Shown here: positions 15,420-23,776 of the stretch, piece after piece | How the letters are laid out: every line of letters starts with the position of its first letter | Numbering within the stretch: position 1 is the first letter of the stretch | Assembly (NCBI GenBank): GCA_002352635.1 | Contig: DEIT01000140.1 | Span: forward strand, 21,191 to 48,232 | DNA length: 27,042 bases | Reading direction: 5' to 3' | Origin: Hyphomicrobiaceae bacterium UBA2767 | GTDB lineage: Bacteria > Pseudomonadota > Alphaproteobacteria > Rhizobiales > Methyloligellaceae | Notes under the pieces: model-generated | Seen by the model: only the letters and a program-made list of their open reading frames with translations | The model's database searches: none | What the model was told of the DNA's origin: nothing | Position numbers and translations under genes: made by a program

Positions 15420-16799
15420 GTGTTGACCATCGTGTTTGCCACACTGCTAGCATTGACCGCGGCCAGCTACATCATCGGGCGGCGGCGCGCATACGCAGTG
15501 GTTGGCGGCGCTCCGGAGAATCTCCATTCCCGACCTGTCTATCATGGCGCGTTCGTAGCAGCCTGGGTCGGCATTCCCGCATTTTTCCTCGTATTGGTTT
15601 GGCTGGCATTGCAAGGGCCCGTTGTTGATGTCCTGCTGGTTCAAAGCCTCCCTGCCGAAAAAACGAGCGGCCTTGACCCTGCCCAGATCGATCTGTTGGT
15701 GAGCGAGATAAAGTCCGTTGCTGCCGGGAATATCTTTGGTCAACCCGATGCCATCGTACGTGCGGCGGCGCAGCAGTATAAATCCTGGCAAGGCATAGCC
15801 CAGTGGGCCATGTTCGCGTGCGCTCTTGCCGCCGCCATGACCGGTTTGGCGCTCACGAGGCGACGCATCTCGGCAGCCTTCTGCGCACGACACAGCGTTG
15901 AGCGCGTCATGAACATCATCATGATCAGCTGTTCGCTCGTCGCGATCCTGACGACTCTCGGCATCGTCATTTCGTTGATGGTAGAGGCACTGCGCTTCTT
16001 CGACCGCGTCTCCCCGGCAGCCTTCTTCTTCGGTCTGAACTGGGAGCCGCAGATCCCGATCCGCGAGGATCAGGGGACAGCGAGCGGCGCATTCGGCGCG
16101 ATCCCCGTTTTCACTGGAACGCTGTTGATCGCAGGCATAGCCCTGTTGGCGGCGGTTCCGACCGGCTTGTATTCCGCCGTGTATCTCACAGAATACGCCA
16201 ACCCCCGAGTGCGTGCGGTGATCAAGCCGATCCTTGAAGTTCTTGCCGGTATTCCGACCGTCGTCTACGGCTTCTTCGCAGTGCTCACCGTTGCTCCGGC
16301 GATGCGCAGTTTTGGCGAAACGATTGGGATGGATATCGCCCCCAACAGCGCTCTCGCAGCAGGCGCCGTGATGGGGATCATGATCATTCCATTTATCTCT
16401 TCTTTTTCTGACGACGCCATCAACGCCGTTCCAAAATCCATGCGCGAGGGGTCATACGGCCTCGGCGCCACGAAGGCGGAGACGATCAAGAATGTCCTGC
16501 TGCCCGCAGCCCTGCCGGGCATCATGGGTGGTGTCTTGTTGGCAGCCAGTCGGGCGATTGGCGAAACCATGATTGTGGTCATGGCTGCCGGGCTCATTGC
16601 CAGGCTCACCGCCAATCCGTTTGAGGCGGTGACAACCGTGACCGTCCAGATCGTGACGCTTTTGATCGGCGATACCGAATTTGACAACCCGAAGACACTT
16701 GCAGCGTTTGCCCTGGGGCTGGTGCTCTTTGTCGTTACTTTGATCCTGAACGTTTTTGCGCTTCGGATCGTCCAAAAATATCGGGAAAAATATGAGTGA
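15420..16799 (+). CDS. pstC: PstC phosphate ABC transporter permease
   Basis: Inner-membrane permease subunit of the phosphate importer, about 459 aa. The alphaproteobacterial long form is seen: an N-terminal membrane helix (LTIVFATLLALTAASYIIG) followed by a basic GRRRAYAV, a second helix, a periplasmic stretch (about 75-130), then the permease domain from about residue 225. The coupling (EAA) loop reads EGSYGLGATKAETIKNVLLP and precedes GIMGGVLLAASRAIGET. I choose GTG 15420 because GAGGGG lies seven bases before it; an ATG at 15405 in the same frame would add five residues but lacks a Shine-Dalgarno. The stop overlaps the pstA start by eight bases, indicating translational coupling. Confidence 0.94.
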   Translation: MLTIVFATLLALTAASYIIGRRRAYAVVGGAPENLHSRPVYHGAFVAAWVGIPAFFLVLVWLALQGPVVDVLLVQSLPAEKTSGLDPAQIDLLVSEIKSVAAGNIFGQPDAIVRAAAQQYKSWQGIAQWAMFACALAAAMTGLALTRRRISAAFCARHSVERVMNIIMISCSLVAILTTLGIVISLMVEALRFFDRVSPAAFFFGLNWEPQIPIREDQGTASGAFGAIPVFTGTLLIAGIALLAAVPTGLYSAVYLTEYANPRVRAVIKPILEVLAGIPTVVYGFFAVLTVAPAMRSFGETIGMDIAPNSALAAGAVMGIMIIPFISSFSDDAINAVPKSMREGSYGLGATKAETIKNVLLPAALPGIMGGVLLAASRAIGETMIVVMAAGLIARLTANPFEAVTTVTVQIVTLLIGDTEFDNPKTLAAFALGLVLFVVTLILNVFALRIVQKYREKYE

Positions 16800-18435
16800 C
16801 ACGGCCACAGCAAAAAGCCCGGCTGAGTATTGGGGCTCAGAGGAACAAAAACGCAAGACTGCACGCCGTCATGCCGCCGACAAACGCCTGCAGTATTGCG
16901 GGCTTGGCGCAATCGGACTGGCCATTCTGTTGCTCGGAATCCTTGTCGCCTCTTTGATTCGTACCGGTCACGTCGCGTTTGTGCAGACGAAGGTTCAGCT
17001 CGAAATTCCGCTCGATGCAAGCCGGATAGATGCGAAGAAACCCGCGGACGCGAATTACAGGCTGATTGTGCGCAACGCATTTCGCGCACTCTTCCCCAAT
17101 GTCAAAGGGAACAAGGCGCTTAGAAATGTTGACAGGATTTTGAGCTCGGAAGCGCGCTTCATCGTCCGCGACTACGTCATCGCAAACGCAGACATGGTCA
17201 GGAAGACCGTCACACTGGAACTAGCTCTATCGGACCCCTTCGACCAACTGCACAAGGGTGTTATCCCTTCGCAGGTAGAGGCCCTGACTTTGCGGGAAAT
17301 CGAGCTCTTCAAGACGCTTGTGTCTCGAAATGTGGTCAGCATTGAAAACGACCGAGCCGTTGTTCAAGTCGACGCCTTTATCGACCCGAAAAAAATACTG
17401 CCTGACAATCTCGCATTCGGCGAATACGGGTCGATCGTCAAAGAAGGGTTTCGCAGTTACTTCCTCCAGAGAGGGGCGGACACATCCGATACCCTGCTTG
17501 CACCCGATGCCGGTGACGCACTCAAGGCATATGTGGAAGCAAATCTGGATTCAATCGGCAAGACCGCCCAGGTCAAGGTGCCATTGGCGGGGGATTACGA
17601 CGCCATCTTCAAGGGCAAAGTGCCCATGAAAACCAATCCGCGGTTTGCGTCGCCGGAGCAGATCGCTGCCTTCAAGTCGCTCGAAATACGAGGCCTGTTG
17701 AGCACGCCGTTCAACTGGGAGCTCTTCTTTAATTCAGACAGCCGGTTCCCGGAGCAGGCGGGATTGGCCGGCGCGATTGTCGGTTCATTCTATACCCTGC
17801 TGGTTTGTTTCCTGATTTCATTCCCCATGGGCATCGCCGCGGCAATCTATCTGGAAGAATTCGCGCTAACAAACAGGATTAGCGACCTGATCGAAGTGAA
17901 CATAAACAATCTGGCGGCAGTTCCTTCAGTGGTATTTGGCCTTTTGGGTCTTGCTGTTTTCCTGGGATTCTTCGGATTTCCGCGTTCCGCGCCACTGGTT
18001 GGCGGGATGGTCCTGTCGCTGATGACACTGCCAACGATCATTATTGCGACACGTGCTGCCTTGAAAGCCGTTCCACCGTCGATACGTGAAGCCGCACTCG
18101 GTGTCGGGGCATCCCGGCATCAAGTGATACTCCATCATGTGCTTCCAGTTGCGATGCCTGGAATTCTAACCGGAACGATTATCGGTCTGGCGCAGGCACT
18201 TGGTGAGACGGCGCCCCTTTTGCTCATCGGTATGAACGCATTTATTACGTCCGCGCCCGGCGGAATTTTGGAACCTGCAACTGCTCTTCCTACGCAAATT
18301 TTCAGTTGGGCAGATAGTCCTGAACGCGGATTCGTTTCGAGAACGTCGGCGGCGATTTTGGTCTTGCTTGGTTTTCTGGTGATGATGAACGCTATTGCGG
18401 TTTTCTTGCGCCAGAGGTTTGAGACTAAGTGGTAG
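16792..18435 (+). CDS. pstA: PstA phosphate ABC transporter permease, long form with DUF3333
   Basis: Second permease subunit, 547 aa, far longer than the enterobacterial PstA of about 300. After a cytoplasmic basic N-terminus and one membrane helix (GLGAIGLAILLLGILVASLI, about 40-60), a large periplasmic region (about 65-320) corresponds to the DUF3333 domain common in alphaproteobacterial PstA. The permease domain follows, with helices from about residue 323 (GLAGAIVGSFYTLLVCFLIS) and the EAA loop EAALGVGASRHQVILHHVLP followed by GTIIGLAQALGETAPLLLIG. ATG 16792 overlaps the last bases of pstC and has GGGAAAA just upstream. PstB starts 17 bases after the stop. The periplasmic insert may contact PstS; that is inference. 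Confidence 0.94.
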   Translation: MSDTATAKSPAEYWGSEEQKRKTARRHAADKRLQYCGLGAIGLAILLLGILVASLIRTGHVAFVQTKVQLEIPLDASRIDAKKPADANYRLIVRNAFRALFPNVKGNKALRNVDRILSSEARFIVRDYVIANADMVRKTVTLELALSDPFDQLHKGVIPSQVEALTLREIELFKTLVSRNVVSIENDRAVVQVDAFIDPKKILPDNLAFGEYGSIVKEGFRSYFLQRGADTSDTLLAPDAGDALKAYVEANLDSIGKTAQVKVPLAGDYDAIFKGKVPMKTNPRFASPEQIAAFKSLEIRGLLSTPFNWELFFNSDSRFPEQAGLAGAIVGSFYTLLVCFLISFPMGIAAAIYLEEFALTNRISDLIEVNINNLAAVPSVVFGLLGLAVFLGFFGFPRSAPLVGGMVLSLMTLPTIIIATRAALKAVPPSIREAALGVGASRHQVILHHVLPVAMPGILTGTIIGLAQALGETAPLLLIGMNAFITSAPGGILEPATALPTQIFSWADSPERGFVSRTSAAILVLLGFLVMMNAIAVFLRQRFETKW

Positions 18436-18452
18436 CCAGTGAGGTGGGGTCC

Positions 18453-19334
18453 ATGGAGGTTAATGTGGAAGTGCAATCAGAAGAAGCACCTGCGATGCAG
18501 CGAATAGCAAGAACGGCCGCGGCGAAACCCTCGCCGTCAGCTACCACTGAGAAGAGCAGGGAAGCTGCGGTCGTGGAAGATAACAAGATGACCGCGAGGG
18601 GCGTTAACGTCTACTACGGTGACACGCAGGCGCTATTTGATGTCGATCTCGATATTTCCAGCCAGTCCATTACCGCATTGATCGGTCCGTCCGGGTGCGG
18701 CAAGTCCACGTTCTTGCGCTCCCTCAATCGCATGAATGATGTCATCGAAAGCTGCCGGGTAGTTGGGAGAGTGGAACTCGACGGCCAGGACATATATGCG
18801 CCCGGAGTTGACCCGGTGCAACTGCGCGCGCGCGTTGGCATGGTGTTCCAGAAACCAAACCCGTTTCCGAAATCAATCTTCGACAACATTGCATACGGAC
18901 CCAGGATTCACGGTATGGCTTCGGCGAAATCCGATCTGGAAGAAATAGTCATCAACAGCTTGAAGCGGGCCGGACTTTACGAGGAAGTCAAAGATCGACT
19001 GGAAGAGCCTGGAACCGGCCTGTCCGGCGGGCAACAGCAAAGACTGTGCATAGCACGTGCAATCGCCGTCGATCCTGAAGTCATCTTGATGGACGAGCCC
19101 TGCTCGGCTCTGGACCCGATTGCGACTGCGCGCATTGAAGAGCTTATGGAAGAAATCAGAGAAAATTACGCCATCGTCATTGTAACTCATTCTATGCAGC
19201 AAGCAGCGCGCGTTTCGCAGCAGACCGCATTCTTCCACCTTGGTAATCTTGTCGAGTATGGAGCCACGGATGAGATTTTCACGGCCCCAAAGGATGAGCG
19301 GACAGAGAGCTACATCACCGGGCGCATCGGTTAG
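18453..19334 (+). CDS. pstB: PstB phosphate ABC transporter ATPase
   Basis: ATP-hydrolysing subunit of the phosphate importer, 293 aa from ATG 18453 (GAGGT seven bases upstream). The core begins at TARGVNVYYGDTQALFDV and contains Walker A GPSGCGKST, the Q-loop VFQKPNPFPKSIFDNIAYG, signature LSGGQQQRLCIARA, Walker B VILMDEPCSALDP and switch VTHSMQQAARVS. About 45 residues at the N-terminus are low-complexity (Ala, Glu, Ser, Lys) and not part of the normal fold. An internal ATG at 18588, with GGAAGA seven bases upstream, would give a core-length protein, so two translation starts are possible. A GTG at 18429 is a third, less likely option. The stop TAG overlaps the phoU Shine-Dalgarno. Confidence 0.95.
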   Translation: MEVNVEVQSEEAPAMQRIARTAAAKPSPSATTEKSREAAVVEDNKMTARGVNVYYGDTQALFDVDLDISSQSITALIGPSGCGKSTFLRSLNRMNDVIESCRVVGRVELDGQDIYAPGVDPVQLRARVGMVFQKPNPFPKSIFDNIAYGPRIHGMASAKSDLEEIVINSLKRAGLYEEVKDRLEEPGTGLSGGQQQRLCIARAIAVDPEVILMDEPCSALDPIATARIEELMEEIRENYAIVIVTHSMQQAARVSQQTAFFHLGNLVEYGATDEIFTAPKDERTESYITGRIG

Positions 19335-19344
19335 GAGTTCGGCA

Positions 19345-20067
19345 ATGGATCAGGAACATATCGTCAAATCCTTTGACGAGGATTTGGACAATATCGAGAA
19401 CGTCATCATCGAAATGGGTGGTCTCGTCGAAAAGCAGATTGCTGACGCGGCAACCGCCCTGACCCGGCGTGATGTTGAGCTGGCCGGATCGGTCATTGTT
19501 GCCGACAAGCGCATCGACGCGCTTGAAGCCAGTATTGATGTCGCCGTCGTCCAAATTCTCGCCAAACGTCAACCGATGGCGCAGGATCTGCGCGCCGTAG
19601 TTGTCGCTCCAAAAATTGGCTCCAACCTTGAACGCATCGGCGACTATGCAAAGAATATCGCCAAGCGCACCAGTGTGCTGGCCAAATCCCTGCCAGTGGG
19701 TTCGGCCACAGCGACAATCGAGCGTATGTGCGAAATGGTGCAACACATGGTTAAGGACGTGCTCGACGCCTATGTGGCGCGCAATCAGGACCAGGCCAGC
19801 GACGTGCGTTTGCGCGACGAGGAAGTCGACCAGATGCACAACACGCTGTTTCGCGAGTTGCTGACTTACATGATGGAGGACCCTCGCGCCATCACGCCGT
19901 GCATGCACCTTCTGTTCATCGCCAAGAACGTTGAGAGGATGGGGGATCACACCACAAGTATCGCTGAACAGGTTCACTACATGATCAGCGGTGAAATCTT
20001 TGATGAGGAGCGCCCGAAGAGCGATGCCACAAGCACTACCTTCATTGAGCACAATGCCGCGGAGTAG
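19345..20067 (+). CDS. phoU: PhoU phosphate-signalling regulator
   Basis: Cytoplasmic three-helix-bundle protein that couples the state of the Pst transporter to PhoR and restrains Pho activation when phosphate is plentiful. 240 aa with two PhoU repeats (about 15-105 and 120-210); typical motifs are RRDVELAGSVIVADKRIDALE, RQPMAQDLRAVVVAPKIGSNLERIGDYAKNIAKR and the matching MHLLFIAKNVERMGDHTTSIAE in the second half, which carry the metal-binding acidic clusters. ATG 19345 has AGGAG seven bases upstream, overlapping the pstB stop. The frame is open further upstream inside pstB but without a plausible start. Confidence 0.96.
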   Translation: MDQEHIVKSFDEDLDNIENVIIEMGGLVEKQIADAATALTRRDVELAGSVIVADKRIDALEASIDVAVVQILAKRQPMAQDLRAVVVAPKIGSNLERIGDYAKNIAKRTSVLAKSLPVGSATATIERMCEMVQHMVKDVLDAYVARNQDQASDVRLRDEEVDQMHNTLFRELLTYMMEDPRAITPCMHLLFIAKNVERMGDHTTSIAEQVHYMISGEIFDEERPKSDATSTTFIEHNAAE

Positions 20068-20092
20068 CAAGCTTCACGCCGGCGACCGACTG

Positions 20093-20794
20093 ATGAGCGG
20101 CGCGTCTGATCCGCTTGTCTTAATCGTAGAGGATGAGCCTGCGCAGCTTGAGGTGCTCACCTACAATCTCAGCTCACAGGGCTTCCGCTACGCACATGCA
20201 ACCGACGGCGAAGAAGCTTTATTGATGACCGACGAGCTACAGCCCGATCTGATTATTCTCGATTGGATGCTTCCAAGTGTCTCAGGCATTGAGGTGTGCC
20301 GCCGACTCAAGACGAGGAACGAAACCAAGCATATTCCGATTGTCATGCTCACCGCTCGCGGTGAGGAATCTGATCGCGTGCGTGGCCTCGAAACGGGCGC
20401 TGACGATTACGTCGTCAAACCCTACTCGATAAAAGAGCTGATTGCTCGGGTTAGAGCGATGCTCCGCCGCTCGCGCCCCGCGGGTGTTGGTGAAACGCTG
20501 GAGTTCGGTGACATCCGGCTCGACCCGGAGCAACACAAGGTTGCGCGTGGCGGTCAGACGATCCGGCTTGGTCCCACTGAATACCGCCTGCTTATCACTT
20601 TCATGGAGAAACCGGGGCGCGTATGGAGCCGTGAGCAGTTGATCGACCGGGTGTGGGGGCACGACAGTTATGTTGATCTCAGAACGGTGGATGTACATGT
20701 GGGACGACTGCGCAAGGCCCTGAACCGGAACAATTCGGCCGACCCAATCCGCACGGTGCGTGGCGAAGGCTATTCTCTCGACCTTGAATACTGA
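20093..20794 (+). CDS. phoB: PhoB phosphate-regulon response regulator
   Basis: OmpR-family activator of the Pho regulon, partner of PhoR. 233 aa. The receiver domain starts LVLIVEDEPAQLEVL, with phospho-acceptor Asp57 in LIILDWMLPSVSGIEVCRRLK, then IVMLTARGEESDRVRGLETGADDYVVKPYS. The winged-helix domain (about 130-230) carries LGPTEYRLLITFMEKPGRVWSREQL and the recognition region VDVHVGRLRKAL, ending in RTVRGEGYSL. ATG 20093 is preferred over an upstream start inside phoU. It is the last gene of the pst operon, 25 bases after phoU, and should bind the PHO box at 14108-14140, closing an autoregulatory loop. Confidence 0.96.
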   Translation: MSGASDPLVLIVEDEPAQLEVLTYNLSSQGFRYAHATDGEEALLMTDELQPDLIILDWMLPSVSGIEVCRRLKTRNETKHIPIVMLTARGEESDRVRGLETGADDYVVKPYSIKELIARVRAMLRRSRPAGVGETLEFGDIRLDPEQHKVARGGQTIRLGPTEYRLLITFMEKPGRVWSREQLIDRVWGHDSYVDLRTVDVHVGRLRKALNRNNSADPIRTVRGEGYSLDLEY

Positions 20795-20836
20795 CGCGCT
20801 TTTGTGCTTATGGTGTCAGGGCACCTCTGCGGGGCC

Positions 20837-21487
20837 TTATGCGGGCTGGGCGTCCTTTTGTGCTCGTTTCATGCCGTAATATGTCCATAGCATCCGCGCC
20901 GCCACGCTACGCCAGGGACGCCAACGCTCGGCAATTGCGTCCATTGCGCTCTCGTCAGGCATGTCATCGAGCCCACAGGCATCCTGCACCGCGTATTTGA
21001 GCGCGAGATCACCTGGCGCCCAACCGTCTGCGCGGCCAAGGCAGAACATGATGTAGATGTCCGCCGTCCAGGGTCCCACACCTTTGAGTGAGGTAAGTAT
21101 TTCCTTGATCTCATCGGTTTGTGCGTCCCCCAGCCCGGACAGCTCAAGGCGTTCAGACGCAACTTCGCTGGCGATACCGGTGATTGTCAAAACCTTGCTG
21201 GCTGACAGGCCACAACCGCGCAAAGTCTTCTCGCGCTTGCGCAGAAACGTCGTGGCATCGAACGGTTTCACCGCCCTTTCCAACCGCCCCCATATCGCGG
21301 ATGCACTTGCCACCGACAGCTGCTGGCCAACGATGATGCGGGCAAGTCCCTCAAAACCGTTCTCGCGCCGCCGCAGAGGCGGCTCACCGGTCAGCTCATA
21401 AACACCCGCCATATGTCCGCAAGCATTCTTAAGTGCCGCCGTCCCCTCGGCAACATCGGCTTCTGTTTCAATGATCCGGTAAGACAT
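20837..21487 (-). CDS. DNA-3-methyladenine glycosylase II (AlkA-like, HhH-GPD)
   Basis: 216-residue base-excision-repair glycosylase that removes alkylated purines. The HhH-GPD fold is visible: EGLARIIVGQQLSVASASAIW in the N-terminal half, then the helix-hairpin-helix LTSLKGVGPWTADIYIMFCLG followed by WAPGDLALKYAV, whose Asp is the catalytic residue. RWRPWRSVAARMLW is the usual final helix. There is no AdaA/AlkA N-terminal domain or iron-sulfur cluster cysteine set, so this is the short bacterial type. ATG 21487 is chosen; a TTG at 21505 would add six residues. It diverges from gluQ with 58 bases between starts and converges on phoB. Confidence 0.9.
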   Translation of the reverse strand: MSYRIIETEADVAEGTAALKNACGHMAGVYELTGEPPLRRRENGFEGLARIIVGQQLSVASASAIWGRLERAVKPFDATTFLRKREKTLRGCGLSASKVLTITGIASEVASERLELSGLGDAQTDEIKEILTSLKGVGPWTADIYIMFCLGRADGWAPGDLALKYAVQDACGLDDMPDESAMDAIAERWRPWRSVAARMLWTYYGMKRAQKDAQPA

Positions 21488-21545
21488 AAGTCCGGAACCC
21501 TTCAAGCTGGTGACCGTTGGCCAATCGACGCACTATAACGCCATC

Positions 21546-22418
21546 ATGAGCGATCTCATCTTCCGATTCGCACCAAGCCCTAACGGCCACCTGCATCTGG
21601 GCCATGCGCTGTCAGCCCTGGTTACCCGTGACATGGCACAGGAGGCAGGCGGGCGCCTGCTGTTGCGGATAGAGGACATTGATACAGAACGTTGCCGACT
21701 GGAATTCGAAACTCAGATTCTCGAGGACCTCGAATGGCTGGGACTTGAATGGGAAAAGCCAGTTCGCAGACAATCGGAACATCTACCCCTCTATGCAGAT
21801 TACGCTGCCAGGCTGGGTGAAATGGGCCTGCTCTACCCGTGCTTCGCTTCGCGCAAGGATATCGCCGCCCAAGCAGTGCAAGGAAAGACCGACCCCGATG
21901 GCGCGGCTCTCTATCCCAACCTGCACAAGGACATGCCCGAAGAAGAAGTTGCACGCCGAAAGAAGGAGGGCGAGCCTTTTGCGCTCCGGCTTGATATGGA
22001 AAAAGCGATTGCCACTGCACACGTCATGTCTCCCGCTCCCCTCACCTTCCAGGAGCTCGACCGAAATATGGAAGTGGGGGAAACGGTTCTCGCTAATCCT
22101 GCGCGTTGGGGCGACGCCGTGATCGCACGGAAAAATTCGACGACCAGTTATCACCTTTCCGTCGTCGTGGATGACGCCCTTCAGAGTGTAACCCATGTAA
22201 CGCGCGGCCGCGATCTATACGCTGCGACCGATATTCACCGCCTCCTGCAAGTGCTGCTTGGTCTTCCCGTGCCTCTGTATCACCACCATGAGCTTCTGAT
22301 GGATGAGAAGGGACACAAACTCTCCAAACGCCATGGCGACAAGAGCTTAAAAAGTCTGCGCTCGGAAGGGGCCACGTCCCGGGATATCCGTCAGTTGGCA
22401 GGGATTGATCGAAAATAA
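21546..22418 (+). CDS. gluQ: Glutamyl-Q tRNA(Asp) synthetase
   Basis: Truncated glutamyl-tRNA synthetase paralog that attaches glutamate to queuosine at the wobble position of tRNA-Asp. 290 aa, consisting only of the catalytic Rossmann domain: RFAPSPNGHLHLGHALSAL carries the HIGH-type signature, LLRIEDIDTERC the glutamate-binding region, and HKLSKRHGDKSL the KMSKS-type loop; the anticodon-binding domain of GltX is absent. The zinc-binding cysteines found in the E. coli enzyme are mostly missing here (YPCFASRKD retains one Cys, and ALYPNLH replaces the second half), so zinc may not be bound. ATG 21546 is preferred over an upstream GTG/TTG extension, which would run into the alkA-side promoter. 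Confidence 0.92.
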   Translation: MSDLIFRFAPSPNGHLHLGHALSALVTRDMAQEAGGRLLLRIEDIDTERCRLEFETQILEDLEWLGLEWEKPVRRQSEHLPLYADYAARLGEMGLLYPCFASRKDIAAQAVQGKTDPDGAALYPNLHKDMPEEEVARRKKEGEPFALRLDMEKAIATAHVMSPAPLTFQELDRNMEVGETVLANPARWGDAVIARKNSTTSYHLSVVVDDALQSVTHVTRGRDLYAATDIHRLLQVLLGLPVPLYHHHELLMDEKGHKLSKRHGDKSLKSLRSEGATSRDIRQLAGIDRK

Positions 22419-22477
22419 CCCGCCAGCTTCAGCTCCTTAATCAAACGTTAACGGAGGGTGGTCGAAGATCGCGCGTA

Positions 22478-23758
22478 ATGACTGAGCAATCGCCCGAAAC
22501 CGACAACGCCGCGGACCCCGCCGCCCGCATAAGAGAACTTGAGCGCATGCTTGCGCAGGAGCGTAGTGCACGCACGATCGCTGAAGCTGCTGACAAGGCG
22601 AAATCTGAACTGCTTGCCACTGTCAGTCATGAGGTGCGAACACCCCTGGGCGCCATCATTTCGATGGCAGACCTGCTGCGTGGGACGACCCTTGACCCGC
22701 AACAGCAGCGCTATGCCGAAACGCTTCAGCAATCCGGGCGCGCCTTGCTCGCGGTGCTCAACGAGATCCTCGACTTTTCCAAGCTTGAGGCCGGGCGCTT
22801 TGAGCTGGAAATGGTGACGTTCGATTTTGCACAATTGATGGAAAGTGTCGGTGCTGAATTACGGGCGCGCGCCGCGGAAAAGGGAATAGCCGCAAACGTG
22901 GCGATCGCTGAAGGTTTCCCGCAGTGTTTGCGTGGCGACCCGGTACGCATCCGCCAAATTCTCAACAACCTTATCGACAATGCGTTCAAATTCACCGAAC
23001 AAGGATCGGTGCGCGTGCGCGCCGGCTACGGACATTCCGGAGATGAGGTGGTGTTGCGGTTCGAAGTCTGTGACACCGGCATTGGATTGACGCAGCAGCA
23101 GATCGCGTCCCTGTTTGAACCATATGTCCAGGCCAGCAGCTCGGTTGCTGTCACATATGGCGGCACGGGGCTTGGCTTATCAATCTCCCGCAAACTTGCC
23201 AGACTCATGGGCGGTGATCTGGGATGCGAAAGCTCACCGGGTGAAGGGTCCATGTTCTGGTTCACATTGCGTGTTGGCGCGGCAAGTGATCCATTGGGTA
23301 ACGATGCCCAACCGGTTGATGCGCTACCCGGAAAAGAGCAGCAATCGGCCATTGGCCCGCTCAGAGGCCATGTCCTTGTCGTTGAAGACAACGACGTCAA
23401 CCAAATGCTGATCAAAGCCTATCTTGACCAATTCGGCCTTACCTACGATACCGCCATCAATGGTCAGGAGGCGGTTCGCATGGTGCAGGAGAGCACCTAT
23501 GACATCGTTCTCATGGATGTGATGATGCCGGTGATGGACGGACTTGAGGCGACCAGGCAAATTCGCGCGCAAAACGAACCAGTGGCAAAAATTCCGATCA
23601 TTGCCCTCACAGCCAATGCCATGAAAGGCGACCGGGAGACCTATCTCGGGTCGGGCATGGACGGCTATGTGTCCAAGCCCCTTAGCGCCTCAGATCTCTT
23701 TACCGCCTTGTCGGAGCATATTCAGATTACGCCGCAGGCCAGCGCCTCTGGTCAGTAG
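22478..23758 (+). CDS. Soluble hybrid histidine kinase (HisKA-HATPase-REC)
   Basis: 426 residues with no membrane segment and no recognisable sensor domain. A short helical, probably coiled-coil N-terminus (about 15-42, RIRELERMLAQERSARTIAEAADKAK) runs straight into HisKA with H-box LLATVSHEVRTPLGAI (His51). The ATPase domain has NNLIDNAFKFT, CDTGIGLT and GGTGLGLSISRKL, and a receiver domain at about 295-410 has Asp347 in YDIVLMDVMMPVMDGLEATRQIR and Lys in YVSKPLS. Autophosphorylation of His51 and transfer to Asp347 are expected; output would need a separate phosphotransferase, none of which is in the window. The best GGAGG lies about 20 bases upstream of ATG 22478, too far for a standard site. 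Signal and targets are unknown. Confidence 0.87.
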   Translation: MTEQSPETDNAADPAARIRELERMLAQERSARTIAEAADKAKSELLATVSHEVRTPLGAIISMADLLRGTTLDPQQQRYAETLQQSGRALLAVLNEILDFSKLEAGRFELEMVTFDFAQLMESVGAELRARAAEKGIAANVAIAEGFPQCLRGDPVRIRQILNNLIDNAFKFTEQGSVRVRAGYGHSGDEVVLRFEVCDTGIGLTQQQIASLFEPYVQASSSVAVTYGGTGLGLSISRKLARLMGGDLGCESSPGEGSMFWFTLRVGAASDPLGNDAQPVDALPGKEQQSAIGPLRGHVLVVEDNDVNQMLIKAYLDQFGLTYDTAINGQEAVRMVQESTYDIVLMDVMMPVMDGLEATRQIRAQNEPVAKIPIIALTANAMKGDRETYLGSGMDGYVSKPLSASDLFTALSEHIQITPQASASGQ

Positions 23759-23776
23759 GTGGCAAGAGTCAAACGG

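Noticed and set aside
16265..17089. Minus-strand open frame across the pstC-pstA junction
   Set aside because: No domain and fully overlapped by two coupled permease genes.
20795..20836. GGTG/CACC hairpin between convergent phoB and the glycosylase gene
   Set aside because: Four-base stem without a T-run; not enough to support a terminator.
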